A stretch of DNA of 64,000 bases from Alphaproteobacteria bacterium (GTDB lineage Bacteria > Pseudomonadota > Alphaproteobacteria > UBA9219): assembly GCA_019233975.1 (NCBI GenBank), contig JAFALY010000031.1, positions 1-64,000 of the forward strand. Reading direction: 5' to 3'. The notes beneath the pieces are model-generated. The model did no database searches. It was not told the origin of the DNA and worked only from the letters and a program-made list of their open reading frames with translations. The translations under genes were made by a program, and so were the position numbers. Position 1 is the stretch's first letter; each line of letters starts with the position of its first letter. Positions 39,322-47,980 of this stretch are shown piece by piece.

Positions 39322-39341
39322 TGTAGTATTATAATACTACA
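39322..39341. repeat. Perfect 20-bp palindrome upstream of rplM
   Basis: Half-site TGTAGTATTA is repeated in inverted form with no spacer. The centre reads TATAAT on both strands. It spans the stop codon of the GT2 gene and lies about 105 bp upstream of the rplM start. It has no GC clamp or U tract, so it is more like an operator or a bidirectional -10 than a terminator. Confidence 0.6.
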
Positions 39342-40209
39342 TTGCAAGCGCTATTTTCAAATAGGCCCTGCCCCAGATGGCCAGATCCAGCAACCACAAG
39401 AAGGGAGCGGGGTAATGGCCGCCAAAATTGCGATGAAAATACCGGACAAAACCCTGCGCCTTGCTCTTTTCAATAAAGGCGTTGGGGGCATGGCCGCTGG
39501 TTCCACCGATATGGGTAACCACAACATCTGGCGCAAAATAGGTTATGCCGCCGTTGCGGGCAAAACGCAGACAGAAATCCAAATCCTCGACATGCAGAAA
39601 ATAACCTTCATCAAACCCGTTGATGCCCCAATAATCCTCACGACGCATATACATAAACGCGCCACTGATTGCCGGCACGGGCGATAAAATCGCCGGCACG
39701 GGCTCTTTATCAAAGTTAAGGCGTAATCCTGGGAACAGCTTATAGAGAAACAAAGCCTCAATAAAAGCAGTTGTGGGGGTCAAAATCGCACGCCGGCACC
39801 CACGCTGATCCGCCCCCTGGGCATCCACCAAACGCGCGCCAATCATGCTGCCTGAACCGGTTTCTAAGATATATTTCTCAAGTCTTTCAAGGCAATCCGG
39901 CTGAATCTTCGAGTCCGGATTCAGAAACAACAGTTTGCCGCCCCTGCCCGCCCTGGCACCCGTGTTACAGCCCCGGCTAAAACCAATATTCCCATAACCT
40001 TGAATGAGGGTAACGCGCGGCTCACGCGACGCCAGTTGAACAAGGCGTTGGGCCACATCTGGCGGGTTGCCGTTATCAACCAGACAAAGCTGCACAGGGC
40101 GCGTTTGGTCCAAAACGGACTGGATCGCCTCAAACAGGAACGGGCCTGTGTGGTAGCTGACCATCACAACCGAGGTAAGCGCTTCATCGATTACCTGATT
40201 TTCCTGCAT
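39337..40209 (-). CDS. Family 2 glycosyltransferase (rhamnosyltransferase-like)
   Basis: A 290-residue GT-A enzyme. It has SVVMVSYHTGPFLFEAIQSVLDQ at the N-terminus, VDNGNPPD, the metal-binding FLNPDSK, and the acceptor-side GFDEGYFLHVEDLDFCLR motif of the WbbL/rhamnosyltransferase branch. The ATG at 40209 (MQENQ) follows GAGGGG and is preferred to starts further upstream. It probably adds a sugar to a cell-surface polysaccharide; the rml and WecA-type genes at 50-55 kb are possible partners. Divergent from parE. Confidence 0.88.
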   Translation of the reverse strand: MQENQVIDEALTSVVMVSYHTGPFLFEAIQSVLDQTRPVQLCLVDNGNPPDVAQRLVQLASREPRVTLIQGYGNIGFSRGCNTGARAGRGGKLLFLNPDSKIQPDCLERLEKYILETGSGSMIGARLVDAQGADQRGCRRAILTPTTAFIEALFLYKLFPGLRLNFDKEPVPAILSPVPAISGAFMYMRREDYWGINGFDEGYFLHVEDLDFCLRFARNGGITYFAPDVVVTHIGGTSGHAPNAFIEKSKAQGFVRYFHRNFGGHYPAPFLWLLDLAIWGRAYLKIALAM

Positions 40210-40332
40210 AATCCCCTCTTTTACAGACTGTCGAGGCATAACCCACAGCCCCGTATGGGGCAAGTTATTTGTCAGAAGGGCGCCGCACATGCTACCACTA
40301 GGCACAGAATCAACTTTTTGAATTAGAGCCCA

Positions 40333-42318
40333 ATGTCAGATCTGTTTCCGTCCCAGGCCAAGAAAAAGAACGAAACCTATAACGCGCAGGATATCGAAGT
40401 TCTGGAAGGGCTGGAGCCCGTCCGCCGCCGCCCCGGTATGTATATCGGCGGCACCGACGAAAACGCCATGCACCATCTGGTGGCCGAGGTTCTGGACAAC
40501 TCGATGGACGAAGCCGTCGCGGGTTATGCGAACAGGATCGAAATCATTCTGCAACCGGACAATAAGGTCACCATCCGCGACAACGGGCGCGGCATCCCCA
40601 TCGACAATCACCCGAAATACCCCGGCAAGTCGGCGCTTGAAGTTATTCTGACCATGCTGCACTCCGGCGGGAAGTTTTCGAACAAGGTTTATGAGACATC
40701 AGGCGGTTTGCACGGCGTTGGTATCTCGGTCGTTAACGCGTTGTCTGAAGAACTTATTGTCGAAGTTGCACGCGACAAGGAATTGTATGCCCAAAGCTAC
40801 AGCCGCGGTCACGCGAAGGGTAAGCTCAAGAAAATGGGCGCGATTAATCGTCGCGGCACCAGCGTTACCTTCATTCCAGACGCAGATATTTTTAGCACCA
40901 AGGCGCATTTCAAACCCGCCACCCTGTTCCGCATGGCGCGATCCAAGGCCTATCTGTACAGCGGCGTCGAAATGCGCTGGAGCTGTGACCCCAGCCTGAT
41001 TAAGGGCGACGATCAGACACCAGCCGAAGCCGTCCTGCATTTCCCTGGCGGTTTGTCTGATTATCTCAGCAGCACGATGGAAGGCCGCGACACGCTGACA
41101 GCCAATCCATTTGCTGGCAAAGCCGACCTGCCGGACAATCAGGGTAAGGTCGAGTGGGCTGTTACATGGCCAGATGATGGCCAGGGTGTCTGCAGTTCGT
41201 ATTGTAACACAGTCCCCACACCGCAAGGCGGGACCCATGAAAGCGGTATGCGATCAGCCCTGCTGCGGGGCCTGCGCAGTTATGGGGAAATGATAGGCAA
41301 CCGCCGCACAGCCGCCATCACCGGCGATGAAGCCTTTGGCGATGCCTGCATCATGCTGTCCGTCTTTATCCGCAACCCGCATTTTCAAGGGCAGACCAAA
41401 GAAAAGCTGGTCACGACCGAGGCAACGCGTCTGGTCGATCAGGTTATCAAAGACCATTTTGACCATTGGCTGGTCGGGGATTCCGCAGGCAGCAAAAACC
41501 TGCTGGATCAACTGATTTTCCGCGCGGAAGAACGCGCGCGCCAAAGTCAGGCAAAGGATATGGCGCGCAAAACCGCCACACGTAAATTGCGTCTGCCCGG
41601 CAAACTGGCCGACTGTTCGCAAAGCCGATCTGAGAACACAGAAATCTTTTTGGTGGAAGGTGACTCGGCGGGCGGCTCAGCCAAGCAAGCACGCAACCGC
41701 GAAACACAGGCCATCCTGCCGCTGCGCGGCAAAATCCTGAACGTCGCCAGCGCGACCACGGACAAATTACGCAGCAATCAGGAACTTGCCGACCTGGTGC
41801 AAGCTCTCGGCTGCGGTCTTGGCAGCGAGTTCAAGCTTGATAAGCTGCGTTACGAACGCGTCATCATCATGACCGACGCCGATGTGGACGGCGCACATAT
41901 CGCCTCGCTTCTGATGACTTTCTTCTATCGTGAAATGCCGGGGCTCATTAACGCCGGACGGCTTTATCTGGCGCAGCCGCCGCTGTACCGCCTCAGTCAG
42001 GGCGATAAGATCGCCTATGCGCGCGACGACGCACACCGCGACGATTTGATGCAAACCACATTCTCCGGCCGCGGCAAGGTTGATATCAGCCGCTTCAAAG
42101 GTTTAGGCGAAATGATGCCGGTGCAGCTGCGTGAAACCACAATGGACCCGCGCCGACGCTCCCTGTTGCGCGTTGTTGTCGCAACCAATGCAAACGATAA
42201 TTTGGCCGACATCAAGGAAACCGAAACCCTGGTTGAAAGTCTAATGGGCCGCAAGCCCGAATTACGTTTCCAGTTCATTCAGGAAAACGCCAAATTCGCG
42301 CGCGACGTTGATATTTAA
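40333..42318 (+). CDS. parE: DNA topoisomerase IV subunit B
   Basis: A 661-residue ATPase subunit partnering ParC. GHKL motifs are EVLDNSMDEAV, DNGRGIP and GGLHGVGISVVNALS. The TOPRIM domain carries EGDSAGGSAKQ and MTDADVDGAHI. Length (no large C-terminal insertion) and the RRPGMYIGGTDENAMHHL start favour ParE over GyrB. Confidence 0.96.
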   Translation: MSDLFPSQAKKKNETYNAQDIEVLEGLEPVRRRPGMYIGGTDENAMHHLVAEVLDNSMDEAVAGYANRIEIILQPDNKVTIRDNGRGIPIDNHPKYPGKSALEVILTMLHSGGKFSNKVYETSGGLHGVGISVVNALSEELIVEVARDKELYAQSYSRGHAKGKLKKMGAINRRGTSVTFIPDADIFSTKAHFKPATLFRMARSKAYLYSGVEMRWSCDPSLIKGDDQTPAEAVLHFPGGLSDYLSSTMEGRDTLTANPFAGKADLPDNQGKVEWAVTWPDDGQGVCSSYCNTVPTPQGGTHESGMRSALLRGLRSYGEMIGNRRTAAITGDEAFGDACIMLSVFIRNPHFQGQTKEKLVTTEATRLVDQVIKDHFDHWLVGDSAGSKNLLDQLIFRAEERARQSQAKDMARKTATRKLRLPGKLADCSQSRSENTEIFLVEGDSAGGSAKQARNRETQAILPLRGKILNVASATTDKLRSNQELADLVQALGCGLGSEFKLDKLRYERVIIMTDADVDGAHIASLLMTFFYREMPGLINAGRLYLAQPPLYRLSQGDKIAYARDDAHRDDLMQTTFSGRGKVDISRFKGLGEMMPVQLRETTMDPRRRSLLRVVVATNANDNLADIKETETLVESLMGRKPELRFQFIQENAKFARDVDI

Positions 42319-42334
42319 CTGACGGCTCCTCCCC

Positions 42335-43264
42335 ATGTCCATGAGCATGAGCAACCGCGACGGCTTTATCTGGTTTGACGGCGCCTTGATACCATGGCGC
42401 GAAGCGAATGTGCATGTGTTGACACATACGCTACATTACAGTGTCGGCGTGTTCGAAGGCATCCGCGCTTATGAAACCGACAAAGGCACCGCCATTTTCC
42501 GCCTTCAGGAGCACACAGATCGTTTGCTGAATTCAGCAAAAATCATGCGCCTGAACGCGCCGTATGACAAAGACACAATCAATGCCGCCTGCCGCACCGC
42601 CGTGACCAGCAACAAGCTGGCTTCGGCCTATATCCGCCCGATCGTGTTTTTGGGGTCTGAGGGCATGGGCATCCGCGCCGAAAGTCTGAAAGTACATGTA
42701 GCCATTGCCGCATGGCATTGGGGCAGCTATCTGGGTGACGAAGGTATCACCAAGGGCATTCGCGTCAAGACTTCGTCCCTAACACGCCATCACGTCAACA
42801 TCACGATGTGCAAAGCAAAAGCAACGAGCAACTACGCCAATTCCGTCCTTGCTTTGCGCGAAGCCGTCGAAGCTGGCGCAGACGAAGCCATGTTATTGGA
42901 TGCTGAAGGCTATGTCGCCGAAGGCAGTGGTGAGAATATCTTTATCGTACGCAATGGCGTGATCTATACCCCCGAACCATCATCCGCCCTTGAAGGCATC
43001 ACGCGCGATACCGTCATTCAGTTGGCGCAGGAAAATGGTTATCAGATCAAAGAGAAGCGCATTACGCGCGATGAGGTCTATATCGCCGACGAAGTATTCT
43101 TTACCGGTACAGCCGCTGAAGTAACCCCGATCCGCGAAGTCGATGGTCGCCCCATCGGCAATGGCGCACGTGGCCCCATTACTGAAAAGTTGCAAAGTCT
43201 GTACTTTGATGTCGTTAAGGGTAAATCGGCCACGCACAACAAGTGGCTGACCTATACCACCTGA
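42335..43264 (+). CDS. ilvE: Branched-chain amino acid aminotransferase
   Basis: A 309-residue PLP enzyme of fold type IV that interconverts Leu, Ile and Val with their keto acids. LHYSVGVFEGIRAYET, the PLP lysine in MCKAKATSNYANSVLA, and EGSGENIFIV are all present. Three in-frame ATGs (42335, 42341, 42347) are possible starts and none has a clear Shine-Dalgarno. The gene follows parE by 16 bases. The last 13 bases overlap the convergent recJ 3' end. Confidence 0.95.
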   Translation: MSMSMSNRDGFIWFDGALIPWREANVHVLTHTLHYSVGVFEGIRAYETDKGTAIFRLQEHTDRLLNSAKIMRLNAPYDKDTINAACRTAVTSNKLASAYIRPIVFLGSEGMGIRAESLKVHVAIAAWHWGSYLGDEGITKGIRVKTSSLTRHHVNITMCKAKATSNYANSVLALREAVEAGADEAMLLDAEGYVAEGSGENIFIVRNGVIYTPEPSSALEGITRDTVIQLAQENGYQIKEKRITRDEVYIADEVFFTGTAAEVTPIREVDGRPIGNGARGPITEKLQSLYFDVVKGKSATHNKWLTYTT

Positions 43265-45015
43265 GCCGGTGCAGCATCATCAACAAACAACTGCACGCGT
43301 TCTTCGTCCTGCCATTCGTCGATGCGCAGATGGCCCGCGATATGACATTGCCTTTCTGTCAGTAGCGCGTTGCCAAGCCTACCCTCCATTGCACGAAAAG
43401 CGATACCACGCAGTGTATTACCACCCTGCGACAGGATAACGGATACATGCTTCTCACCAACTACGTTTGCGCGCACAATCCGACAGTTAGCGAGCGCAAA
43501 GCGCGGCTCGCTGTTTCCAGAACCAAACGGCCCCAAGGCATCCATCTGTTTAATGAAGTCAATTGTTACAGCCGTTGAAGCCACCAGCCCGTCGATGGAC
43601 AAAGTCGGCACCAGCGGTTCGTCGGCAATCTGCTTGCCTATACGCTCGACTAGAAATTGCTTTAACGCATCAATCTTATCGTGTGCCACGGTAAATCCCG
43701 CCGCCATTTTGTGACCGCCACCGTTAAGCAACAATCCCGCCTGACGTGCGGCGATAATGTGGGCGCCCAGATCAATATTACCAATCGACCGCCCTGAACC
43801 TTTGCCAATATCGCCTTCGATCGCGACAACAAGCGCCGGATGTTGAAACTTGTCCTTGAGGCGAGAAGCAACAATGCCGATAACGCCTGGGTGCCAGTTC
43901 TCAGAAGCCACAAACGCAATTGGCAAATTATCGTTTAGTTTAATTTCTTCGGCTTCGGCCAGAACACGCGCTTCAATCTCACGTCGCTGGCTGTTCAGTT
44001 CGTGCAGGTGTTCGGACAGTGATGCAGCAACCGACGGATCATCGGTCGACAGCAGGCGCGCGCCAAGATCAGCCTCCCCTACACGCCCACCTGCATTAAC
44101 GCGCGGCCCCAGCAAGAATCCTGCAGCATAAGCGTCCAATTGTGTTTTACACCCCGCCACCCGGGCCAACGCGGCAATGCCAACATTGCCACGACGCGAC
44201 ATAACTTTGAGCCCCTGCGTGACAAAGGCACGGTTAAGCCCTTGCAATTTAACAACGTCACAAACAGTGCCCAACGCCACCAGATCCAGCCACTGCATCA
44301 AATCAGGTTTTGGCCGCGTTTCATTATAAAATGCCGCTTCGCGCAAAACTCGGTTTACCGCTATGATAAATAGATAGGTTACCCCCACGGCAGCCAATGC
44401 GCCATAACCCTCCTCTTCATCCAGACGGTTTGGATTGACCAGCGCAGATGTCGGCGGCAATTGCGGCTCTGCCGCGTGATGGTCCAGAACGATAACGTCC
44501 ATACCTGCATCGCGCGCAGCGGCCAGCGGCTCATGAGCCGTTGTACCGCAATCAACGCAGAGCGTTAGTTTAACCCCCTCCAACGCTAATAGTCGCATGG
44601 CTGGCGCATTCGGCCCGTACCCTTCGCGCAGACGGTCAGGCACATAAAGTCTGACCTCAACGCCCAGCGCACGACAAAAACGGATTAACAGCGCCGATGA
44701 TGTCGCGCCATCCACATCATAATCACCCCAGACGGCGATTTTCTGCTGCCCCTGTACGGCAGCAACAAAACGTGTAACAGCCTCATCCATTGCCTTAAAC
44801 CGGCTGGGGTTCGGCAGGAAGTCACGCAGTTTTGGTTCCAGAAATTGAGGCGCGTCATCTAGTGAAACGCCTCTGACGGCAAGGCTCCGCGCCAAAACAT
44901 CTGGTAGGCCATGCCGTTGAGAAAGAGCCAGCGCCAGCCGTTCATCATAGGCGCGTGCTACCCATTTTTTACCCGTAAAGGACCGGACAACGTCCAGAAA
45001 TGCAGCCTCAGTCAC
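43252..45015 (-). CDS. recJ: Single-stranded-DNA-specific exonuclease RecJ
   Basis: A 587-residue 5'-3' exonuclease of recombination and mismatch repair. DHH-family motifs are WGDYDVDGATSSALL, CVDCGTTAH, VLDHH and, in DHHA1, GGGHKMAAGFTV. Length matches the family. It overlaps the small membrane-protein gene upstream by 8 bases and the ilvE end downstream. Confidence 0.95.
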   Translation of the reverse strand: MTEAAFLDVVRSFTGKKWVARAYDERLALALSQRHGLPDVLARSLAVRGVSLDDAPQFLEPKLRDFLPNPSRFKAMDEAVTRFVAAVQGQQKIAVWGDYDVDGATSSALLIRFCRALGVEVRLYVPDRLREGYGPNAPAMRLLALEGVKLTLCVDCGTTAHEPLAAARDAGMDVIVLDHHAAEPQLPPTSALVNPNRLDEEEGYGALAAVGVTYLFIIAVNRVLREAAFYNETRPKPDLMQWLDLVALGTVCDVVKLQGLNRAFVTQGLKVMSRRGNVGIAALARVAGCKTQLDAYAAGFLLGPRVNAGGRVGEADLGARLLSTDDPSVAASLSEHLHELNSQRREIEARVLAEAEEIKLNDNLPIAFVASENWHPGVIGIVASRLKDKFQHPALVVAIEGDIGKGSGRSIGNIDLGAHIIAARQAGLLLNGGGHKMAAGFTVAHDKIDALKQFLVERIGKQIADEPLVPTLSIDGLVASTAVTIDFIKQMDALGPFGSGNSEPRFALANCRIVRANVVGEKHVSVILSQGGNTLRGIAFRAMEGRLGNALLTERQCHIAGHLRIDEWQDEERVQLFVDDAAPAQVV

Positions 45016-45283
45016 TGATGCGGCTCATTGCGCGCTCGCGCCATTTATACTTTATACAACGATAAACACCGTACAGGCTGAACCCCAGCCACAAAATATT
45101 ACTGGCGAAGGACGCCAGATTCCAGTGCTGCGATAAGCACATCAGCATCATGATATTCGCAGCACCGTTCGCGATGGAATATTGTATCGACTTTGCAAAT
45201 TCGCGGCGAAATTGAAGGCGTGCGTAACAGCTAGTTGAAATAACAACGGCGCAAAGCCCAACCACATCCATATAATCGATCAT
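45008..45283 (-). CDS. Small CBU_0592-like membrane protein
   Basis: A 91-residue protein with three hydrophobic segments (about 5-22, 36-50 and 57-75). The pattern VVGLCAVVISTSCYARLQFR...SIQYSIANGAANIMM resembles the CBU_0592-type membrane domain. Function is unknown. GGGAGG lies six bases before the ATG. It overlaps recJ by 8 bases and follows glpX by 11 bp, so hom-glpX-this gene-recJ may be one transcript. Confidence 0.75.
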   Translation of the reverse strand: MIDYMDVVGLCAVVISTSCYARLQFRREFAKSIQYSIANGAANIMMLMCLSQHWNLASFASNILWLGFSLYGVYRCIKYKWRERAMSRISD

Positions 45284-45294
45284 GCTATCCCTCC

Positions 45295-46284
45295 CTATTC
45301 ATCCAGATCAGCCATAAGTGGCTTGCGACGAAAGTTATGGTGCGCCTCGATATAACGAACCGTGCCGCTCTTGGATCGCATAACGACCGTATGGGTGTAC
45401 GCACCACCGGCAAATCGGCGCACACCGCGCAACATAGTGCCGTTCGTCACACCCGTTGCCGCAAACATGATGTCGCCATGCGCCAACTCATTCATTTCAT
45501 ACTTACGGTCAAAGTCTGTAATCCCGGCGCGTGTAGCGCGTGCGCGTTCATCATCGTTACGGAACAACAAACGCCCCTGCATTTGCCCGCCGATGCATTG
45601 CAACGCGGCAGCAGCCAGCACACCTTCAGGCGCACCACCTGTGCCCATATAAATATCAATGCCACTGCTGGCCTCGGCCGTCGAGATAACGCCAGAGACG
45701 TCACCATCGCCAATCAACATAATGCGCGCGCCAGTCTCACGCACCTTGGCGATCAGTTCCTGATGGCGCGGACGCTCCAGGATACAAACCTGCAAATCTT
45801 CAATTTCTGAACGCTTGGCCTGTGCTAGGTTACGCAGATTTTCCTGCGGTGACGCGTCCAAATCAACAACATGGGGCGGCAAGCCACCACCGATGGCGAT
45901 TTTGTCCATATACACGTCCGGGGCATGCAGAAACCCCCCAGCTTCGGCCATCGCGATAACGGCTAATGCGTTGTTGCCACCGCGTGCGGTGATGGTGGTT
46001 CCCTCCAAAGGGTCCAAGGCAATATCAACACGCGGGCCACGGCCCGTACCCACTTCTTCACCAATGTAAAGCATGGGAGCTTCGTCACGCTCACCTTCGC
46101 CGATAACAACCTTGCCCTTGATGTCGAGAGCATTCAGTGCACGACGCATAGCATCGACGGCCACCTGATCTGCCTGCTTTTCATTGCCGCGCCCGACAAG
46201 GCCGGAGGCGGCAAGGGCCGCTGCTTCGCTAACGCGCGCCAATTCCATGGCCAGATTACGATCCATATAGGTTGGGATGTACAT
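45295..46284 (-). CDS. glpX: Fructose-1,6-bisphosphatase class II (GlpX)
   Basis: A 329-residue lithium-sensitive, metal-dependent phosphatase of gluconeogenesis. The signature DPLEGTT is present, with VIGEGERDEAPML and the GTGGAPEGVLAAAAL loop. The start MYIPTYMDRNLAMEL follows GAGG within the hom 3' end, and the intergenic distance is 6 bases. Pairing of hom with glpX is common in alphaproteobacteria. Confidence 0.95.
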   Translation of the reverse strand: MYIPTYMDRNLAMELARVSEAAALAASGLVGRGNEKQADQVAVDAMRRALNALDIKGKVVIGEGERDEAPMLYIGEEVGTGRGPRVDIALDPLEGTTITARGGNNALAVIAMAEAGGFLHAPDVYMDKIAIGGGLPPHVVDLDASPQENLRNLAQAKRSEIEDLQVCILERPRHQELIAKVRETGARIMLIGDGDVSGVISTAEASSGIDIYMGTGGAPEGVLAAAALQCIGGQMQGRLLFRNDDERARATRAGITDFDRKYEMNELAHGDIMFAATGVTNGTMLRGVRRFAGGAYTHTVVMRSKSGTVRYIEAHHNFRRKPLMADLDE

Positions 46285-46290
46285 GTATTA

Positions 46291-47562
46291 TTACTCCTCA
46301 ATGGGCATCAGACAGGGTGGTTCCGCAATTTCCTTCAACTGCAAAAGCTTTGTCATAACGCGACGAATGGCAACGGCGGGCGACCTGTGGGTCATAATAA
46401 CCAGTGGCACAGAACCAGCCACCTCATTCCCGCGCTGGATGATGGCTTCGATTGAGATTGACTCGTCGCGCAGTACGCCAGCGATGGCGGCCACGACACC
46501 CGGTTGATCGGCCACCTGTAAGCGTATGTAATAACGGCTACTGTCGCTTGCCTTCACCGAAGGCTTTTGCATTTTTTCTGCAGATTGGCCAAAAGGCGGC
46601 GTTTTATTGCCACGCGCGACATCAACCAGATCGGCAACAACCGCACTGGCTGTTGCGGGACCGCCCGCGCCCTGCCCATACAACAAAACATCGCCCACAA
46701 AGTCACCGCGCATCATAACCGCGTTCATAGCCCCACTGACCTGCGACAACGGAGATGACAATGGCACAAGACATGGCCCCACGCGTTGCACGATGCCCGA
46801 TGCGTCCCCATGCGCGCTGCCCAACAGTTTGACGCGGCATTTCAAATCATCAGCAAAAGCCAGGTCGGTGGGCACGATCCGCCTGATGCCTTCAAGCGTC
46901 ATGTTGGATGTATTCGGCACCGTACCGAACGCGAGTGCCGACAAAATAGCCAGCTTATTTGCCGTATCCACCCCATCAATATCGGCACTGGGGTTTGCCT
47001 CGGCATAGCCCTTGTCCTGCGCTTCTTTCAGTGCTGCCTCAAGGTCCAGCCCCCTGTCCCACATGCTCGACAGTATGTAATTACAGGTGCCGTTCAAAAT
47101 ACCTTGAACCGACTGCACGTGATTACCCGCAAGACTTTCACGCAACGTCTTGATAACGGGAATACCGCCGGCCACTGCCGCCTCGAACATCAATGAAACA
47201 CCGCGATCTTCAGCTAACGCAGCAAACTTAACACCGTGTTCCGCAATCAGCGCTTTATTGGCGGTCACGACATGTTTACCGGCCTCAAGAGCAGCCTTAA
47301 CCAGATCATAGGCAACACCACTGGCGCCACCGATCAGTTCAACCACCACATCTGCATCTGTTGCCGCAAGATCCAGCGGATTTTGCACCCAATTGATATC
47401 GGTCAAGTCGCAGGAGCGTTTCTTGCCTTTATCCAGCGCCGTTACGCCAACTATAGCCAGTCGCTTACCTGTACGGTTCCGCAACAGATCCCGTTGCTGT
47501 TGCAACAACCTGACAACTGAACCGCCAACATTCCCCAATCCTGCGATAGCAATTTTAAGCAT
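46291..47562 (-). CDS. hom: Homoserine dehydrogenase
   Basis: A 423-residue NAD(P)H enzyme reducing aspartate semialdehyde to homoserine for Thr, Met and Ile synthesis. It has an N-terminal Rossmann fold (GLGNVGGSVVRLL), the catalytic-domain GILNGTCNYILS and EAQDKGYAEANPSADIDG, and a C-terminal ACT domain (about 345-420, YYIRLQVADQPGVVAAIAG) that usually mediates feedback by threonine. It follows a lipoprotein gene by 2 bases. Confidence 0.97.
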   Translation of the reverse strand: MLKIAIAGLGNVGGSVVRLLQQQRDLLRNRTGKRLAIVGVTALDKGKKRSCDLTDINWVQNPLDLAATDADVVVELIGGASGVAYDLVKAALEAGKHVVTANKALIAEHGVKFAALAEDRGVSLMFEAAVAGGIPVIKTLRESLAGNHVQSVQGILNGTCNYILSSMWDRGLDLEAALKEAQDKGYAEANPSADIDGVDTANKLAILSALAFGTVPNTSNMTLEGIRRIVPTDLAFADDLKCRVKLLGSAHGDASGIVQRVGPCLVPLSSPLSQVSGAMNAVMMRGDFVGDVLLYGQGAGGPATASAVVADLVDVARGNKTPPFGQSAEKMQKPSVKASDSSRYYIRLQVADQPGVVAAIAGVLRDESISIEAIIQRGNEVAGSVPLVIMTHRSPAVAIRRVMTKLLQLKEIAEPPCLMPIEE

Positions 47563-47564
47563 CG

Positions 47565-47942
47565 TTACTGCCCTTTCTTTGCCGCTGTCGGCGCATCATC
47601 CTGCAAATCGTATATTTCAGGATGGGCGGCACGTATGGTCTGCCCTTCCTGTCGCAGGGCTTCCATATCCTGTTTGTGCTTCTCAATATCCGCAGCAGCC
47701 GTAAAGTCTGTGGGCTTTGACGGCACGTCACCAAGCCGTAGCCATGTTTTGGTATCCAACTCTTCCTGCGTCGGCGCGGCAACAAGACGCGGTTGCTGTA
47801 AAACGGCATCCGGCACGTCGTTGTCCCTGAAGACATGGGGCATGTTGTCCGATGAACATCCCGCAAAACCGGCAATTGCCAGAACGCAGAAAAAACATTG
47901 CAAAACAGTGTGCAAGGAAGATGGTGTTTGCCTGAAGGTCAT
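47565..47942 (-). CDS. Small predicted lipoprotein
   Basis: A 125-residue protein with a hydrophobic signal (about 10-28) and lipobox AGFAGC, so Cys29 is the lipidated residue. The mature part is polar and includes PTQEELDTKTWLRLGDVPSKP and a Lys/Gln-rich helix. No catalytic motif is visible. It is probably anchored in the outer membrane and cotranscribed with hom. Divergent from phaC with only 38 bp between the starts. Confidence 0.7.
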   Translation of the reverse strand: MTFRQTPSSLHTVLQCFFCVLAIAGFAGCSSDNMPHVFRDNDVPDAVLQQPRLVAAPTQEELDTKTWLRLGDVPSKPTDFTAAADIEKHKQDMEALRQEGQTIRAAHPEIYDLQDDAPTAAKKGQ

Positions 47943-47980
47943 GCTAGAAACGCTCGAATCTCGCGGCTAAAGAGTACCCC

